Source of the DNA: JBMNGH01 sp050949725
Lineage (GTDB): Bacteria > Bacillota > Thermosediminibacteria > Thermosediminibacterales > Tepidanaerobacteraceae
Length of the DNA: 64,000 nucleotides
Direction of reading: 5' to 3'
NCBI GenBank assembly: GCA_050949725.1
Contig: JBMNGH010000011.1
Location: 124,001 to 188,000, forward strand
The notes beneath the pieces are model-generated. The model was not told the DNA's origin. It ran no database searches and saw only the letters and a list, made by a program, of their open reading frames with translations. The translations under genes were made by a program, and so were the position numbers. Within the stretch, counting starts at the first letter, position 1, and every line of letters starts with the position of its first letter. Below are positions 50,799 to 60,590 of the stretch, piece after piece.

Positions 50799-51230
50799 TC
50801 ATGCATAAAGGTCAAGTAGTAACCCGCGTATCTCATCCACTAGTGAAAGAATACGCATCGCATCGGTATTTTCAGACATTACCGCTTCTGCAAGTTGTAG
50901 AAGCTTTACATCAATCTTTTTTGCGATAGTGAGAATTTTTGTCCTACCATATTGTGAAGACATTTTTTCCTTCTTGCAGCTTATACCGCTATCAAGACAC
51001 TTTTTGAGAAACCCTGATATCAGATCCTTGTATTTTTTAAGTTCGGAAAACGACATCTTGCAACACAACCGTTTGCCCTGCTCGCTGATAAGCTGTAACT
51101 GTTTGTCAAAATCTTGAATCATGACATCCTGTGCAGATACGAGATGTTCTTCAAAACTTTTAGAGCTGACCTCTGATTTCTCAGGGTTATGGTATGTATG
51201 TATGGTATCTGATTTGAAATTAACCCTCAT
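50799..51230 (-). CDS. yaaR: YaaR family protein (DUF327)
   Basis: This 143-residue cytoplasmic protein of mostly helices has SSKSFEEHLVSAQDVMIQDF in outline and LSELKKYKDLISGFLKKCLD-like features of DUF327, ending MRILSLVDEIRGLLLDLYA. No function is known to me. It overlaps darA by four bases and precedes holB, as in Bacillus. Confidence 0.9.
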   Translation of the reverse strand: MRVNFKSDTIHTYHNPEKSEVSSKSFEEHLVSAQDVMIQDFDKQLQLISEQGKRLCCKMSFSELKKYKDLISGFLKKCLDSGISCKKEKMSSQYGRTKILTIAKKIDVKLLQLAEAVMSENTDAMRILSLVDEIRGLLLDLYA

Positions 51231-51550
51231 ATCTTTACGAACCTTTCCACATCCATGACAAAAATTGTTGCGCCCCCGACTGAAACCTCAATAGGGTAAG
51301 GCACATAAGAATCTCCAGGCCCTCCAGGAAAAGGTGTCACTACTTTTTTTCTGGGTCGGCATATATTTTCAATAATAGAAATAAGTTCTTCAATCCGTTT
51401 TTCATCAACACCGATCATGAGCGTTGTATTACCATTTTTTAAAAAACCCCCTGTGCTGGCCAATTTGGTAATCCCAAATCTTTCCTCAGTCAATTGCTCT
51501 ACCAGGCGCCCGGCATCGTTATCTTGTACAACGGCAATAACAAGCTTCAA
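51227..51550 (-). CDS. darA: Cyclic-di-AMP receptor DarA (PII-like)
   Basis: This 107-residue PII-like trimeric protein begins MKLVIAVVQDNDAGRLVEQL and has FGITKLASTGGFLKNGNTTLMIG in two parts, typical of DarA/YaaQ (DUF970). It binds c-di-AMP, and downstream partners remain unclear. I use the TTG at 51550, 6 bases after GGGGAG, since an ATG at 51556 sits too close to it. It is between tmk and yaaR. Confidence 0.93.
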   Translation of the reverse strand: MKLVIAVVQDNDAGRLVEQLTEERFGITKLASTGGFLKNGNTTLMIGVDEKRIEELISIIENICRPRKKVVTPFPGGPGDSYVPYPIEVSVGGATIFVMDVERFVKI

Positions 51551-51634
51551 ATTCATCTCCCCTTAAACTTTTATTTGGCGATAGACGTCAAGGGTGTAAA
51601 TTTGACCATAACATTTTTACATGTTTATTAATCC

Positions 51635-52258
51635 TCATATATTTATTATATGCGAATTTTTGAGTTCGCACAACACGGCTTTCAAAACCTCTTCAGCATC
51701 CTGAGAACCATCAACGACCCTTATTCTCTCTGGAAACATTTTGCTCAATAACAAAAAACCTTCCCTTACCTTTTTGTGAAACTGTATACCTTCCTGCTCA
51801 AGCCTGTCCTTTTTTCCTTTAAGCCTGTGCAAAGAACTGAATGGGTCAATGTCCAAGACGAGTGTAATGTCAGGCCAGCAATCATTTAAAAACCACCTGT
51901 TAATTTCAAAAATTCGATTGATACCCAAGCCCCTAGCGAATCCCTGATATACCATACTTGAATCTACAAACCTGTCACATATCACCGTATTGCCTGAAAG
52001 GACAGCAGGTAAAATGATCTTTTTTATCAATTGTGCCCTGGATGCGGCATAAATGAGCGCCTCAGTCTCGGGTTCCGGAGGCTCTCCTTCTGGTGAAAGT
52101 AGAATATGCCTCAGGTCCTCACCAAGGGGTGTCCCGCCGGGTTCTCGAGTTACAACGACATTCCTACCCTTATGAATGAGATACTGAGCAAGCATTTCAG
52201 TCAGCGTGCTCTTACCGGCTCCATCTGCACCTTCAATAGTAATAAATTTACCTTTCAT
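51635..52258 (-). CDS. tmk: Thymidylate kinase
   Basis: This 207-residue kinase makes dTDP from dTMP. It has a P-loop KFITIEGADGAGKSTLTEML, the DRX motif TREPGGTPLGEDLRHILL and the LID-region ICDRFVDSSMVYQGFARGLG. It is placed as in Bacillus, between the amino-acid decarboxylase gene and darA. The ATG has AGGAAAAAA upstream, a weak ribosome binding site. Confidence 0.96.
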   Translation of the reverse strand: MKGKFITIEGADGAGKSTLTEMLAQYLIHKGRNVVVTREPGGTPLGEDLRHILLSPEGEPPEPETEALIYAASRAQLIKKIILPAVLSGNTVICDRFVDSSMVYQGFARGLGINRIFEINRWFLNDCWPDITLVLDIDPFSSLHRLKGKKDRLEQEGIQFHKKVREGFLLLSKMFPERIRVVDGSQDAEEVLKAVLCELKNSHIINI

Positions 52259-52354
52259 GATTTTTTTCCTCTTGATAATTTATTTTGGTTGTTCTCAATA
52301 ATTCAAATTTGAAAGAGTGATGAATCAATATATGGAATCGACTTTTCTTTTATT

Positions 52355-53791
52355 TTATCCCTTTTTTGTCACTAAAACCTTGCCATCCCTCAAGCCTTCA
52401 CAAGAAATACCGCAATTCAAAAGCTGTTGGACCATTTCAATGTGTTCCTCCTCTATTATCTCTCCTGGCATGAGACACGGAACACCGGGAGGGTACACAA
52501 CTATTGGCTTTTGCACTATGCGCCCTGTGCAATATTTAAGCAGCACCCATTCACCATCTGAAAAAAAAGCCTCTCTTGGTGAAAGGGCCTTTTGGGGAAG
52601 CCTGGTAAAGTGCAGAGAGGGTTGTCTTAAGACCTTTTTCTTTTTAAATTTTGACAGAGCATATACCAGCTTTTTCATCTCCTTTGGCGAATTGCAAAAT
52701 GTAACCAAAAAGCATATATTGGAATTATCTGCATACTCGGCGGAGATATTAAACTTTTTTCTCAAAAGTCTTTCAACCTCGAATCCCGTGTATCCAGCGC
52801 AGGAAACATTTACTACAAGGCGGGAAAGGTCAATATCATGTATAAAAGCATCACCTTTTACCTCAGACCCAATGCAGTAAAATGGCGTGTGGGCATTTAT
52901 CTTACGCCTCGTACTTTCTGACATTGACAAAGCTTTTTCAACCAGCTGCTTTCCTCTTTTCTCCATAATTTCTCTCGTGCGATCGAGTGATGCCATCAAT
53001 ATATAAGACGGACTCGTTGTAGTCACAAGGTTTATGGATTGTCTAAGTCTTTCAGGATCGATCATACAACCTTTCATGTGCATCCAAGCACTTTGGGTCA
53101 GTGAACACAACATTTTGTGCGGGCTTTGTACCCATGCGTCTGCATTTATCTGCCCCGCCGATTTTGGAAGCTTATGGCTAAAAGCAAAATGCGGCCCGTG
53201 TGCTTCGTCTACGAGCAAAATGGATTTGTATTTATTTGTGATCTTTCGTGCCAGCCTAATGTCTGGGCAAAATCCAAGGTAAGTCGGGTTTACAAAAAGT
53301 GCAGCTGTGATACCAGGGTTTTTGCAAAAGGCTTTTTTCACCTTCTCTAAAGACACCTGTGTATATGTTTTTAGGTTTTCATCCCACTCGGGAATAATGT
53401 ATACAGGCAAAGCCCCGCTCATAATAATTCCGGATACGATCGATTTGTGACATGTCCTAGGAAGAATTATTTTTTGATTCGGTCTGAGGCATGACATCAG
53501 TATTGCCTCAATACCTGATGACGCACCGTTTACTAAAAAAAAGGATAAATCAGCGCCGTACAACTTTGCAAGACGTTCCTGCGAATACTTAATCGGTCCT
53601 GACGGTTCGTGAAGGTTGTCGAGACCGTAAATTTCCGTTACATCCCATTTATGGATGTTTTCGTTTATAAAAAATCCCCTTTTTTCTACAGGTATTCCTT
53701 TTCCTTTGTGCCCAGGCATGTGGAATCGTATCGGTTTTTTACGTATATAGCTCATAACTGCTTTGTTTAGGGCAAGTTTTCCGCATTTCAC
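52355..53791 (-). CDS. Orn/Lys/Arg decarboxylase family, YaaO-like
   Basis: This 478-residue PLP enzyme (fold type I) has RFHMPGHKGKG at the N-terminus, LLVDEAHGPHFAFSHKLPKS (PLP Asp and His) and DAWVQSPHKMLCSLTQSAWM, where the Lys in SPHK forms the Schiff base. It decarboxylates a basic amino acid, giving cadaverine, agmatine or putrescine; sequence alone does not fix which. I use the GTG at 53791, 7 bases after GGAGG. It is upstream of tmk, as yaaO is in Bacillus. Confidence 0.9.
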   Translation of the reverse strand: MKCGKLALNKAVMSYIRKKPIRFHMPGHKGKGIPVEKRGFFINENIHKWDVTEIYGLDNLHEPSGPIKYSQERLAKLYGADLSFFLVNGASSGIEAILMSCLRPNQKIILPRTCHKSIVSGIIMSGALPVYIIPEWDENLKTYTQVSLEKVKKAFCKNPGITAALFVNPTYLGFCPDIRLARKITNKYKSILLVDEAHGPHFAFSHKLPKSAGQINADAWVQSPHKMLCSLTQSAWMHMKGCMIDPERLRQSINLVTTTSPSYILMASLDRTREIMEKRGKQLVEKALSMSESTRRKINAHTPFYCIGSEVKGDAFIHDIDLSRLVVNVSCAGYTGFEVERLLRKKFNISAEYADNSNICFLVTFCNSPKEMKKLVYALSKFKKKKVLRQPSLHFTRLPQKALSPREAFFSDGEWVLLKYCTGRIVQKPIVVYPPGVPCLMPGEIIEEEHIEMVQQLLNCGISCEGLRDGKVLVTKKG

Positions 53792-53925
53792 TATATTACC
53801 TCCATTGAGAATACCAAAAAGCACAAATTAACCCTAAAAAACGGGGCAATAAAGAGTGTTTGTTGTTAATACATTTATAAAAAAAATCAAATAAGGCATC
53901 CTAAATTAATAGAGGTGTGATAAAA

Positions 53926-54162
53926 ATGGATTTTGAATGCCCCCTTTGCAATTCCCTTATATCTGTAAATGAAACATGCCCCAAATGCGGGACAGATATG
54001 CAGGATTGCGGAAGGGTTGAAGATTACTTCGACCCTTATAACCCATATCTCGAAAAAGAAACGGCTGCCATGAACGGTTCTTTAAACATATGTGTGCATC
54101 TGTTCAGCTGCCCTGAATGCGGACATGACACAAGAATTGTCGTCAATCAGGTAATCGGTTAA
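53926..54162 (+). CDS. Small double zinc-ribbon protein
   Basis: This 78-residue protein has two Cys-pair sets: FECPLCNSLISVNETCPKCG in outline (four Cys) and SCPECGHD near the end. GAGGTG lies 8 bases before the ATG at 53926; an in-frame GTG nearer the site is rejected. It is on the plus strand, convergent with gyrA, and the two coding regions overlap by four bases. No function is known; a nucleic-acid or protein-binding role is inferred from the zinc ribbons. Confidence 0.75.
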   Translation: MDFECPLCNSLISVNETCPKCGTDMQDCGRVEDYFDPYNPYLEKETAAMNGSLNICVHLFSCPECGHDTRIVVNQVIG

Positions 54163-56582
54163 TCCTCACTGATTACTGCAACAGATGCTATGATATCATC
54201 GCCTTCAAGTCTTATCAGCTTTACGCCACGAGTATTGCGACTCATTTTTGAAATTCCGACTGCTTTCATACGTATAAATATGCCTGATGCTGTGCACAGT
54301 ATAATATCATCCTTTTCTGATACGACTCTAAGCGCCCTTACATTGCCTGTCTTTTGGGTAACCTTCTGCAGCTTTATACCTTTGCCTGCTCTAGACTGCA
54401 ATCTGTAGTTATTTTGGTCGGTGCGCTTGCCGAATCCTTTGTCTGTTACGACAAAAATGTCATTGTCGGGCTTTAGTATATCCATCGATGTAACAAGGTC
54501 GCCTTTCTTCAAAGAAATCCCTTTGACACCTCTTGCCGTACGGCCCATTGACCTAACATTATCTACAGAAAATCGTATTCCCATACCTTGAACCGTTCCT
54601 AAAATTGCATGATCATGTCTGTCAACCAGTCTGACTGCTATCAGCTCATCGCCCTCCATAAGATTTATGGCAATAAGACCTGTCCTCCTTGTGCTTTCGT
54701 ATTCAGAAAGGTACGTCTTTTTAACCGTCCCAAACCTTGTTGCAAAAAAGAGGTACTTTGCTTCTTCAAAGCTCTTAATCGGAATTACCGCATTTATCAT
54801 TTCACCAGGCTGTAATGAGAGCAGGTTTACTATAGCCGTGCCCCTGGCCGCCCGACCAGCCTCGGGAATTTCATATGCCTTAAGTTTATACACATTACCC
54901 TTGTTGGTAAAAAACATTATTACATGATGTGTTGTCGCTACGAAAATGCGATCGACAAAGTCCTTATCTCTGGTAGTAATTCCGGTTATTCCCCTTCCTC
55001 CTCGTCTCTGGTTTCTGTAAGTTGACAGGGGTATCCGTTTTATATACCCAAAATGTGTCATGGTAATGATGACATCTTCTTCAGGTATAAGGTCCTCAAT
55101 ATCGATATCGCGGTCTTGTTCTGTTATGGCTGTTCGCCGCTTGTCACCAAATTTATTTCTGATTTCTGTTAATTCTTCTTTAATTATACCGAGGACCATT
55201 TCATCACTTGCAAGCACCTTATTGTAATAATCGATTTTTTTGACAAGTTCATCGTATTCCTCTTCTATCTTACTCCGTTCAAGTGCGGTTAACCTTTGAA
55301 GCCTCATATCCAGTATTACCTGAGCTTGTTTTTCGGTTAGGCTGAACTTATCAATAAGCCCTTTTCTGGCAGTAGGGACATCCTTTGATTTCTTGATGAG
55401 CTCGATCACCTCATCTATTTGCGAAAGGGCAATTTTTAGCCCTTCAAGTATATGCAGCCTTTCTTGAGCTTTGGAAAGATCAAACTTTGTCCTGCGGACT
55501 ACTACTTCCCTTTGGTGTTCCAGATAGTATTTCAGCATATCCCTAAGGTTTAAGACCTTAGGCTTGTTATCTACAAGTGCCAGCATTATGGCACCAAATG
55601 TATCTTGTAGTTGTGTATGCTTATAAAGCCGATTTAGGATTACATTAGCATTTACTTCCCTTTTTAAATCAATAACTATCCGTGTTCCTGTCCTGTCGCT
55701 TTCATCCCTCAGGTCTGAAATTCCTTCAATGCTTTTCTCTCTGACTAGTTCAGCTATTTTTTCAACAAGGCGCGACTTATTGACGAGATACGGTATCTCG
55801 GTTACCACTATTCGCTGCCGTGAAGCATCAAGTTGTTCTATGTTGGCCTTTGCCCTGACAACTACAGAACCCCTTCCATTTTCGTACATGTTCCTTATAC
55901 CGCTCTTTCCCATAATAATACCACCTGTAGGGAAATCAGGACCTTTGATAACACCCATAAGTTCATCGACGGTCACTTCAGGGTTTTGTATCATCATAAT
56001 AACACCATCTATGATCTCTACAAGATTGTGTGGAGGAATATTTGTGGCCATACCTACTGCTATCCCCGAAGAACCATTTACGAGCAGGTTTGGAAAACGG
56101 GACGGCAGGACAGACGGTTCTTTTAAACGGCCGTCAAAGTTCGGGATAAAATCCACAGTATCCTTGTTTAGGTCTGTCAGCATCTCAAGTGCAATTTTTG
56201 AAAGCTTTGCTTCAGTATACCTCATGGCCGCCGGAGGGTCTCCATCAAGCGAACCAAAATTACCATGGCCGTCGACCAACATGTACCTTGTTGAAAAATC
56301 CTGTGCAAGCCGCACCATAGCATCGTATATCGCCGCATCACCGTGGGGATGATAGTTGCCCATGACCTCACCGACTATTGTTGCCGATTTCCGGTAAGCC
56401 TTGTCAGGAGTTAGACCCAAGCCGTTCATTGCATACAAAATCCTGCGGTGTATAGGCTTGAGGCCGTCTCTCACATCAGGGAGAGCTCTTCCGACTATCA
56501 CGCTCATAGAATAATCTATATACGATTTTTTCATTTCTTCTTCTATATTTACATTTATAATCTTTTTTATCGAATCCGCCAT
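54159..56582 (-). CDS. gyrA: DNA gyrase subunit A
   Basis: This 807-residue subunit cuts and rejoins DNA for negative supercoiling. The catalytic Tyr is in AAMRYTEAKL, preceded by the quinolone region HPHGDAAIYDAMVRLAQDFS in outline. The C-terminal beta-pinwheel repeats include the gyrase box QRRGGRGITG, which separates GyrA from ParC. It is 16 bases downstream of gyrB. The wild-type-like Ala/Asp positions in the quinolone region (GDAAIYD) do not predict resistance clearly. Confidence 0.97.
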   Translation of the reverse strand: MADSIKKIINVNIEEEMKKSYIDYSMSVIVGRALPDVRDGLKPIHRRILYAMNGLGLTPDKAYRKSATIVGEVMGNYHPHGDAAIYDAMVRLAQDFSTRYMLVDGHGNFGSLDGDPPAAMRYTEAKLSKIALEMLTDLNKDTVDFIPNFDGRLKEPSVLPSRFPNLLVNGSSGIAVGMATNIPPHNLVEIIDGVIMMIQNPEVTVDELMGVIKGPDFPTGGIIMGKSGIRNMYENGRGSVVVRAKANIEQLDASRQRIVVTEIPYLVNKSRLVEKIAELVREKSIEGISDLRDESDRTGTRIVIDLKREVNANVILNRLYKHTQLQDTFGAIMLALVDNKPKVLNLRDMLKYYLEHQREVVVRRTKFDLSKAQERLHILEGLKIALSQIDEVIELIKKSKDVPTARKGLIDKFSLTEKQAQVILDMRLQRLTALERSKIEEEYDELVKKIDYYNKVLASDEMVLGIIKEELTEIRNKFGDKRRTAITEQDRDIDIEDLIPEEDVIITMTHFGYIKRIPLSTYRNQRRGGRGITGITTRDKDFVDRIFVATTHHVIMFFTNKGNVYKLKAYEIPEAGRAARGTAIVNLLSLQPGEMINAVIPIKSFEEAKYLFFATRFGTVKKTYLSEYESTRRTGLIAINLMEGDELIAVRLVDRHDHAILGTVQGMGIRFSVDNVRSMGRTARGVKGISLKKGDLVTSMDILKPDNDIFVVTDKGFGKRTDQNNYRLQSRAGKGIKLQKVTQKTGNVRALRVVSEKDDIILCTASGIFIRMKAVGISKMSRNTRGVKLIRLEGDDIIASVAVISED

Positions 56583-56598
56583 CCTGCAACCCCCATAT

Positions 56599-58500
56599 TT
56601 AGATGTCCAAATTTACAACCTCTGCTGCATGATTGAATATAAACTGTCTTCTGGGTTCCACCTTATCACCCATGAGTATTGTAAATATTTCATCGGCAGC
56701 AACGGCATCTTCAAGCCTAACCTTAAGTATAGTCCTGGTTTCCGGATTCATGGTCGTCTCCCAAAGTTGATCATAGTCCATTTCTCCAAGACCCTTAAAT
56801 CTCTGTATTTCAGCCCTTTCATTGCCTATTTTTTCTAATAGCCGTGTAAGTTCAGCATCGTTAAATGCATAATATTCTTCTTTTCCTTTTGATACCCTGT
56901 ACAGCGGCGGTTGTGCTATAAATACGTTTCCCGATTCTATCAGTGGACACATATACCTATAAAAAAATGTAAGCAGAAGTGTCCTTATATGTGCACCGTC
57001 CACATCGGCGTCAGCCATCAGGATAATTTTGTGGTACCTCAGCTTTTGGATATCGAATTCTTCTCCTATTCCTGTTCCTATTGCAGTAATCATTGATTTT
57101 ATCTCTTCGTTATTTAATATCTTGTCAAGCCTTGCCTTTTCAACATTTAAAATTTTTCCCCTGAGCGGCAAGACAGCTTGAATATTTCTGTCTCTTCCCT
57201 GTTTTGCTGATCCCCCTGCTGAATCGCCTTCAACAATATACAGCTCACACAACCTTGGGTCTTTTTCAGTACAGTCTGCCAATTTTCCGGGAAGGGCACT
57301 TTTTTCAAGTGCGTTCTTCCTTCTGGTAAGCTCCCTTGCCTTTCTTGCAGCTTCTCTTGCCCTTGCAGCACCTAGTGCTTTTTCGATTATCGAGCGTGCA
57401 ACAGATGGGTTTTCCTCTAAAAAACTAGAGATACCCTCAGTCACAACAGAATCCACAACACCTCTGACTTCGCTGTTTCCTAGCTTTGTCTTGGTCTGTC
57501 CTTCGAATTGAGGGTTTTGCAGCTTTACATTCATAACAGCCGTCAACCCTTCGCGCACATCTTCCCCGGATAAATTTTCCTCCTGTTCTTTTAGTAGATT
57601 CGCCTTCCTAGCATAATCGTTTATACTCCTGGTGAGTGCTGATTTAAGCCCGCTTAAATGTGTTCCGCCTTCATTTGTGTTTATATTGTTGGCAAATGTG
57701 ATTACATTTTCTGTATATGAGTCATTATACTGGATACCAACCTCTATATCCATATCTTGACGGGTGTACTTTATATATATAGGTTCATTGTGAAGCACAC
57801 TCTTGGTCCTGTTTAGATATTTAACAAATGATACGATGCCTCCTTCATAGTGAAAAACATTCTTTTTCCCTGAACGCAAGTCTTTTAGCTCTATCTTTAT
57901 TCCCCTGTTTAAAAATGCCTGTTCCCTTAATCTTTTTGTCAATATATCCACCGAAAATACTATTTCTTCGAATATTTCATCATCAGGCATAAAAGTAATT
58001 TTTGTTCCTGATTTCTCAGCAGCACCTTTCTTAATAACATCCGAAACCGGCTTGCCACGTTCATACCTTTGATAATAAACGCTCCCATCACGGCTAACCT
58101 CCACTTCAAGCCATTTTGAAAGACCGTTTACAACAGACACTCCTACACCGTGCAATCCTCCTGATACCTTATAACCTCCTGTTCCAAACTTGCCTCCCGC
58201 ATGGAGCATTGTCATTGCTACCTCAAGTGCGGATTTTCCTACCTTGGGTTGTATCTTGACGGGTATTCCCCTTCCATCGTCCTCAACAGTTATTGAACCA
58301 TCTTTGTTTATCGTGACCCATATATTTTTACAATAGCCCGCAAGAGCTTCATCAATACTGTTATCCACAACCTCATATACCAGGTGATGTAACCCCCTGC
58401 TGTCTGTTGAACCGATGTACATCCCTGGGCGCAACCTGACGTGCTCGAGACCTTCTAATACCTCTATTTTATTTTCATCATAAATGTTCTTTTTCTCCAA
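56599..58500 (-). CDS. gyrB: DNA gyrase subunit B
   Basis: This 633-residue ATPase subunit has the GHKL motifs EVVDNSIDEALAG, VEDDGRGIPV and GGLHGVGVSVVN, and the TOPRIM region YIVEGDSAGGSAKQGRDR with DADVDGAHIRTLLLTFFYR. The start is a TTG behind GGAGG. It lies between remB and gyrA in the usual origin order. Confidence 0.97.
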   Translation of the reverse strand: MEKKNIYDENKIEVLEGLEHVRLRPGMYIGSTDSRGLHHLVYEVVDNSIDEALAGYCKNIWVTINKDGSITVEDDGRGIPVKIQPKVGKSALEVAMTMLHAGGKFGTGGYKVSGGLHGVGVSVVNGLSKWLEVEVSRDGSVYYQRYERGKPVSDVIKKGAAEKSGTKITFMPDDEIFEEIVFSVDILTKRLREQAFLNRGIKIELKDLRSGKKNVFHYEGGIVSFVKYLNRTKSVLHNEPIYIKYTRQDMDIEVGIQYNDSYTENVITFANNINTNEGGTHLSGLKSALTRSINDYARKANLLKEQEENLSGEDVREGLTAVMNVKLQNPQFEGQTKTKLGNSEVRGVVDSVVTEGISSFLEENPSVARSIIEKALGAARAREAARKARELTRRKNALEKSALPGKLADCTEKDPRLCELYIVEGDSAGGSAKQGRDRNIQAVLPLRGKILNVEKARLDKILNNEEIKSMITAIGTGIGEEFDIQKLRYHKIILMADADVDGAHIRTLLLTFFYRYMCPLIESGNVFIAQPPLYRVSKGKEEYYAFNDAELTRLLEKIGNERAEIQRFKGLGEMDYDQLWETTMNPETRTILKVRLEDAVAADEIFTILMGDKVEPRRQFIFNHAAEVVNLDI

Positions 58501-58525
58501 ATAAAGACCTCCATTAAAGCTGTAT

Positions 58526-58780
58526 TTAAAGTTTATTTATAAAATCTGCCCTCTTTAGCAAAGTGACAGATGATATGGGGGAAAAAATTATGTTTTTATT
58601 CGTGATAACTAATGACTTTTTATCTTTATCTTTTTCACTTATAATTTCTGTTACAAACCCCTCTTCTTTTGCTACCTGCAAAAAGTCTGACGTATCTTTT
58701 GAAGTTAATGTATTTTTGTCCAATATCATTATAACATCTTTTTTCAATACAACTTGGTCATTTCCTATGTGTATAAACAA
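58526..58780 (-). CDS. remB: Extracellular matrix regulator RemB (DUF370 family)
   Basis: This 84-residue protein begins FIHIGNDQVVLKKDVIMILD and matches RemB/YaaB, the DUF370 relative between recF and gyrB in Bacillus. RemA and RemB are DNA-binding or regulatory proteins needed for matrix gene expression in Bacillus subtilis. The TTG start has GAGGGGG 7 bases upstream and abuts the DUF721 stop. It might touch the matrix-like module at 35.5-42.7 kb, which is inference. Confidence 0.9.
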   Translation of the reverse strand: MFIHIGNDQVVLKKDVIMILDKNTLTSKDTSDFLQVAKEEGFVTEIISEKDKDKKSLVITNKNIIFSPISSVTLLKRADFINKL

Positions 58781-59263
58781 CTATATTCCCCCTCTTTTAA
58801 TTTTGAATTCGCTATCCAGAATCATCAGCCTTGTGAATTTTTGCCTCAATATATCATCGTGAATTTCTTGACAAACTTTGTTTACTGCCTTAATTCTATT
58901 ATCAGGGATTTTCGAGTCAATCACCTTTACCATGTTACTTTTTAAACTCGTTTTTTTGCGTTCGGTTTTGGATGAGCAGCCGGAGTCCAGATGGAATCTT
59001 ATGTCCCTGATCACATCAGCTCTAAAGTAATCATTTATATTTTTGATCATCTGCTGCTTAAAAAAATAAAGCTGCTGTGACCATACAGGATTTTCCACAC
59101 CTATAAAAAGCACATCGTTTTTTTTTGTAGTAGGCCAACTTACCTCTGCAAGTTTATTCCCGACGATTAAATCATAGTTAATAAACAATTCTGCTTCCAT
59201 AATTTTTTTATCAATACTTTTTTTCTGTAACACATCAGACAATATTAGGCCCAACTTTTTCAT
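58781..59263 (-). CDS. DUF721 domain-containing protein
   Basis: This 160-residue protein has a DUF721-like core (about 20-95): AEVSWPTTKKNDVLFIGVEN and VWSQQLYFFKQQMIKNINDY. Family members lie beside recF in many clostridia and actinobacteria; function is unproven though a link to DNA replication is often assumed. The C-terminal 60 residues are basic and helical. The ATG starts two bases beyond the recF stop. Confidence 0.82.
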   Translation of the reverse strand: MKKLGLILSDVLQKKSIDKKIMEAELFINYDLIVGNKLAEVSWPTTKKNDVLFIGVENPVWSQQLYFFKQQMIKNINDYFRADVIRDIRFHLDSGCSSKTERKKTSLKSNMVKVIDSKIPDNRIKAVNKVCQEIHDDILRQKFTRLMILDSEFKIKRGGI

Positions 59264-59264
59264 T

Positions 59265-60365
59265 TCAGTTCAACCTCAATTCACCGTCAGAAATATAAAA
59301 TACAAATCCTTTTTTTAAGATGTCACGGGGAATTAAATTTACGTCTGTAGTCGTTAAAAATACCTGCTGCATCTCATCTTTCAGTATTAGTTCCCTTTTT
59401 GTGGCATCCAGTTCAGACATCACATCATCGAGTAAGAGGATAGGATACTCACCACTTTCGTTGTTAATTATTTCCTTTTGGGCAAACTTTAGACACAAGA
59501 CTAAGAGTCTTTGTTGTCCCTGTGAAGCAAAGGCTTTCGCATCCCTGCTTCCAATAAGAAACATCAGGTCATCCCTGTGTGGTCCAAATGTCGTATATGT
59601 CCTCATAATATCCGTTTTTCTACACTCTTTTAGTGATTCCAAAAAAAATCCTTTTATTTTTTCAGGCTGACCATAATCTACACAGCATATGTATTTTATT
59701 GAAAGATGCGTGTCACTTTTAGTAAATTTGTTAAAAAAGTACAATGATGTTTCGTAAATCTTTTTAATTAAATCTGCCCTCTCGACAACTATCCTTGTCC
59801 CAAACTCTGACAGCTGTTCGTCCCAAGGATCTAAAAGACCGGCGCCGGAAACATTTTTTTTGAGTGATTTTAGCAGTTTATTTCTATGAGAGAGCACTCG
59901 ATAGTAACCGCTCAGGTATTTATAATAACTCGGCCTCGTCTGGCATACAATGGAGTCAACAAACCTCCTCCTCTTGGAAGGTTCCCCTTTTACAAGGCTA
60001 AGATCATCAGGTGAAAAGAAAACAGTTGAAATATTTCCGTAAAGCTGAGATCTTTTGTCTTTTACTATATCCCCTTCTTTTACTATCTTCCTTTTGTTGG
60101 GAAAAATAGTAACCTCTCTGTCTACATTACCAGTCCTTGTGGCAAATACTCCCCTGGCGTATGCCTTGTCATTATTGTGTCTAATCAAATCGATATCAGG
60201 TGTAGTGCCAAGGGGGCGCAGTCCGGCCAAAAAAAAGATCGACTCGAGCAGGTTTGTTTTTCCCTGGGCATTATTGCCGTAAAAGATGTTTATTCCTTTT
60301 GCAAAGTTAGTGTCCAATTCCTTAAAATTTCTAAAATTATACAACCGAAGGGATTTTAAATACAT
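59265..60365 (-). CDS. recF: DNA replication and repair protein RecF
   Basis: This 366-residue SMC-like ATPase acts with RecO and RecR in loading RecA at gaps. It has the Walker A GINIFYGNNAQGKTNLLES, the signature ASQGQQRLLVLCLKFAQ and Walker B PILLLDDVMSELD. It follows the S4-domain gene by six bases in the dnaA-dnaN-yaaA-recF order. Confidence 0.96.
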   Translation of the reverse strand: MYLKSLRLYNFRNFKELDTNFAKGINIFYGNNAQGKTNLLESIFFLAGLRPLGTTPDIDLIRHNNDKAYARGVFATRTGNVDREVTIFPNKRKIVKEGDIVKDKRSQLYGNISTVFFSPDDLSLVKGEPSKRRRFVDSIVCQTRPSYYKYLSGYYRVLSHRNKLLKSLKKNVSGAGLLDPWDEQLSEFGTRIVVERADLIKKIYETSLYFFNKFTKSDTHLSIKYICCVDYGQPEKIKGFFLESLKECRKTDIMRTYTTFGPHRDDLMFLIGSRDAKAFASQGQQRLLVLCLKFAQKEIINNESGEYPILLLDDVMSELDATKRELILKDEMQQVFLTTTDVNLIPRDILKKGFVFYISDGELRLN

Positions 60366-60371
60366 ATTAAA

Positions 60372-60590
60372 TTACGCCTTTCCGGACACCTTAAATTTAT
60401 TATCTTCAACCTCTACTACGTCTCCTGTTACGAGCTGTTTCGAACGTCGTTTTTCTATATTGCCGTTTACTCTTACATATCCATTTTTTATCAAAATCTT
60501 AGCTTCTCCACCGGTTGAAACAACCTGTGCCCATTTCAAAAATTTATCCAGCTGTATTGTATCGCCGATAATATATACCTTTTTGATCAT
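60372..60590 (-). CDS. yaaA: S4-domain RNA-binding protein YaaA
   Basis: This 72-residue protein has the S4 motif IQLDKFLKWAQVVSTGGEAK, ILIKNGYVRVNGNIEKRRSK and VEVEDNKFKV. It overlaps dnaN by four bases. The family binds structured RNA and may act on the ribosome; its position between dnaN and recF is highly conserved. Confidence 0.93.
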   Translation of the reverse strand: MIKKVYIIGDTIQLDKFLKWAQVVSTGGEAKILIKNGYVRVNGNIEKRRSKQLVTGDVVEVEDNKFKVSGKA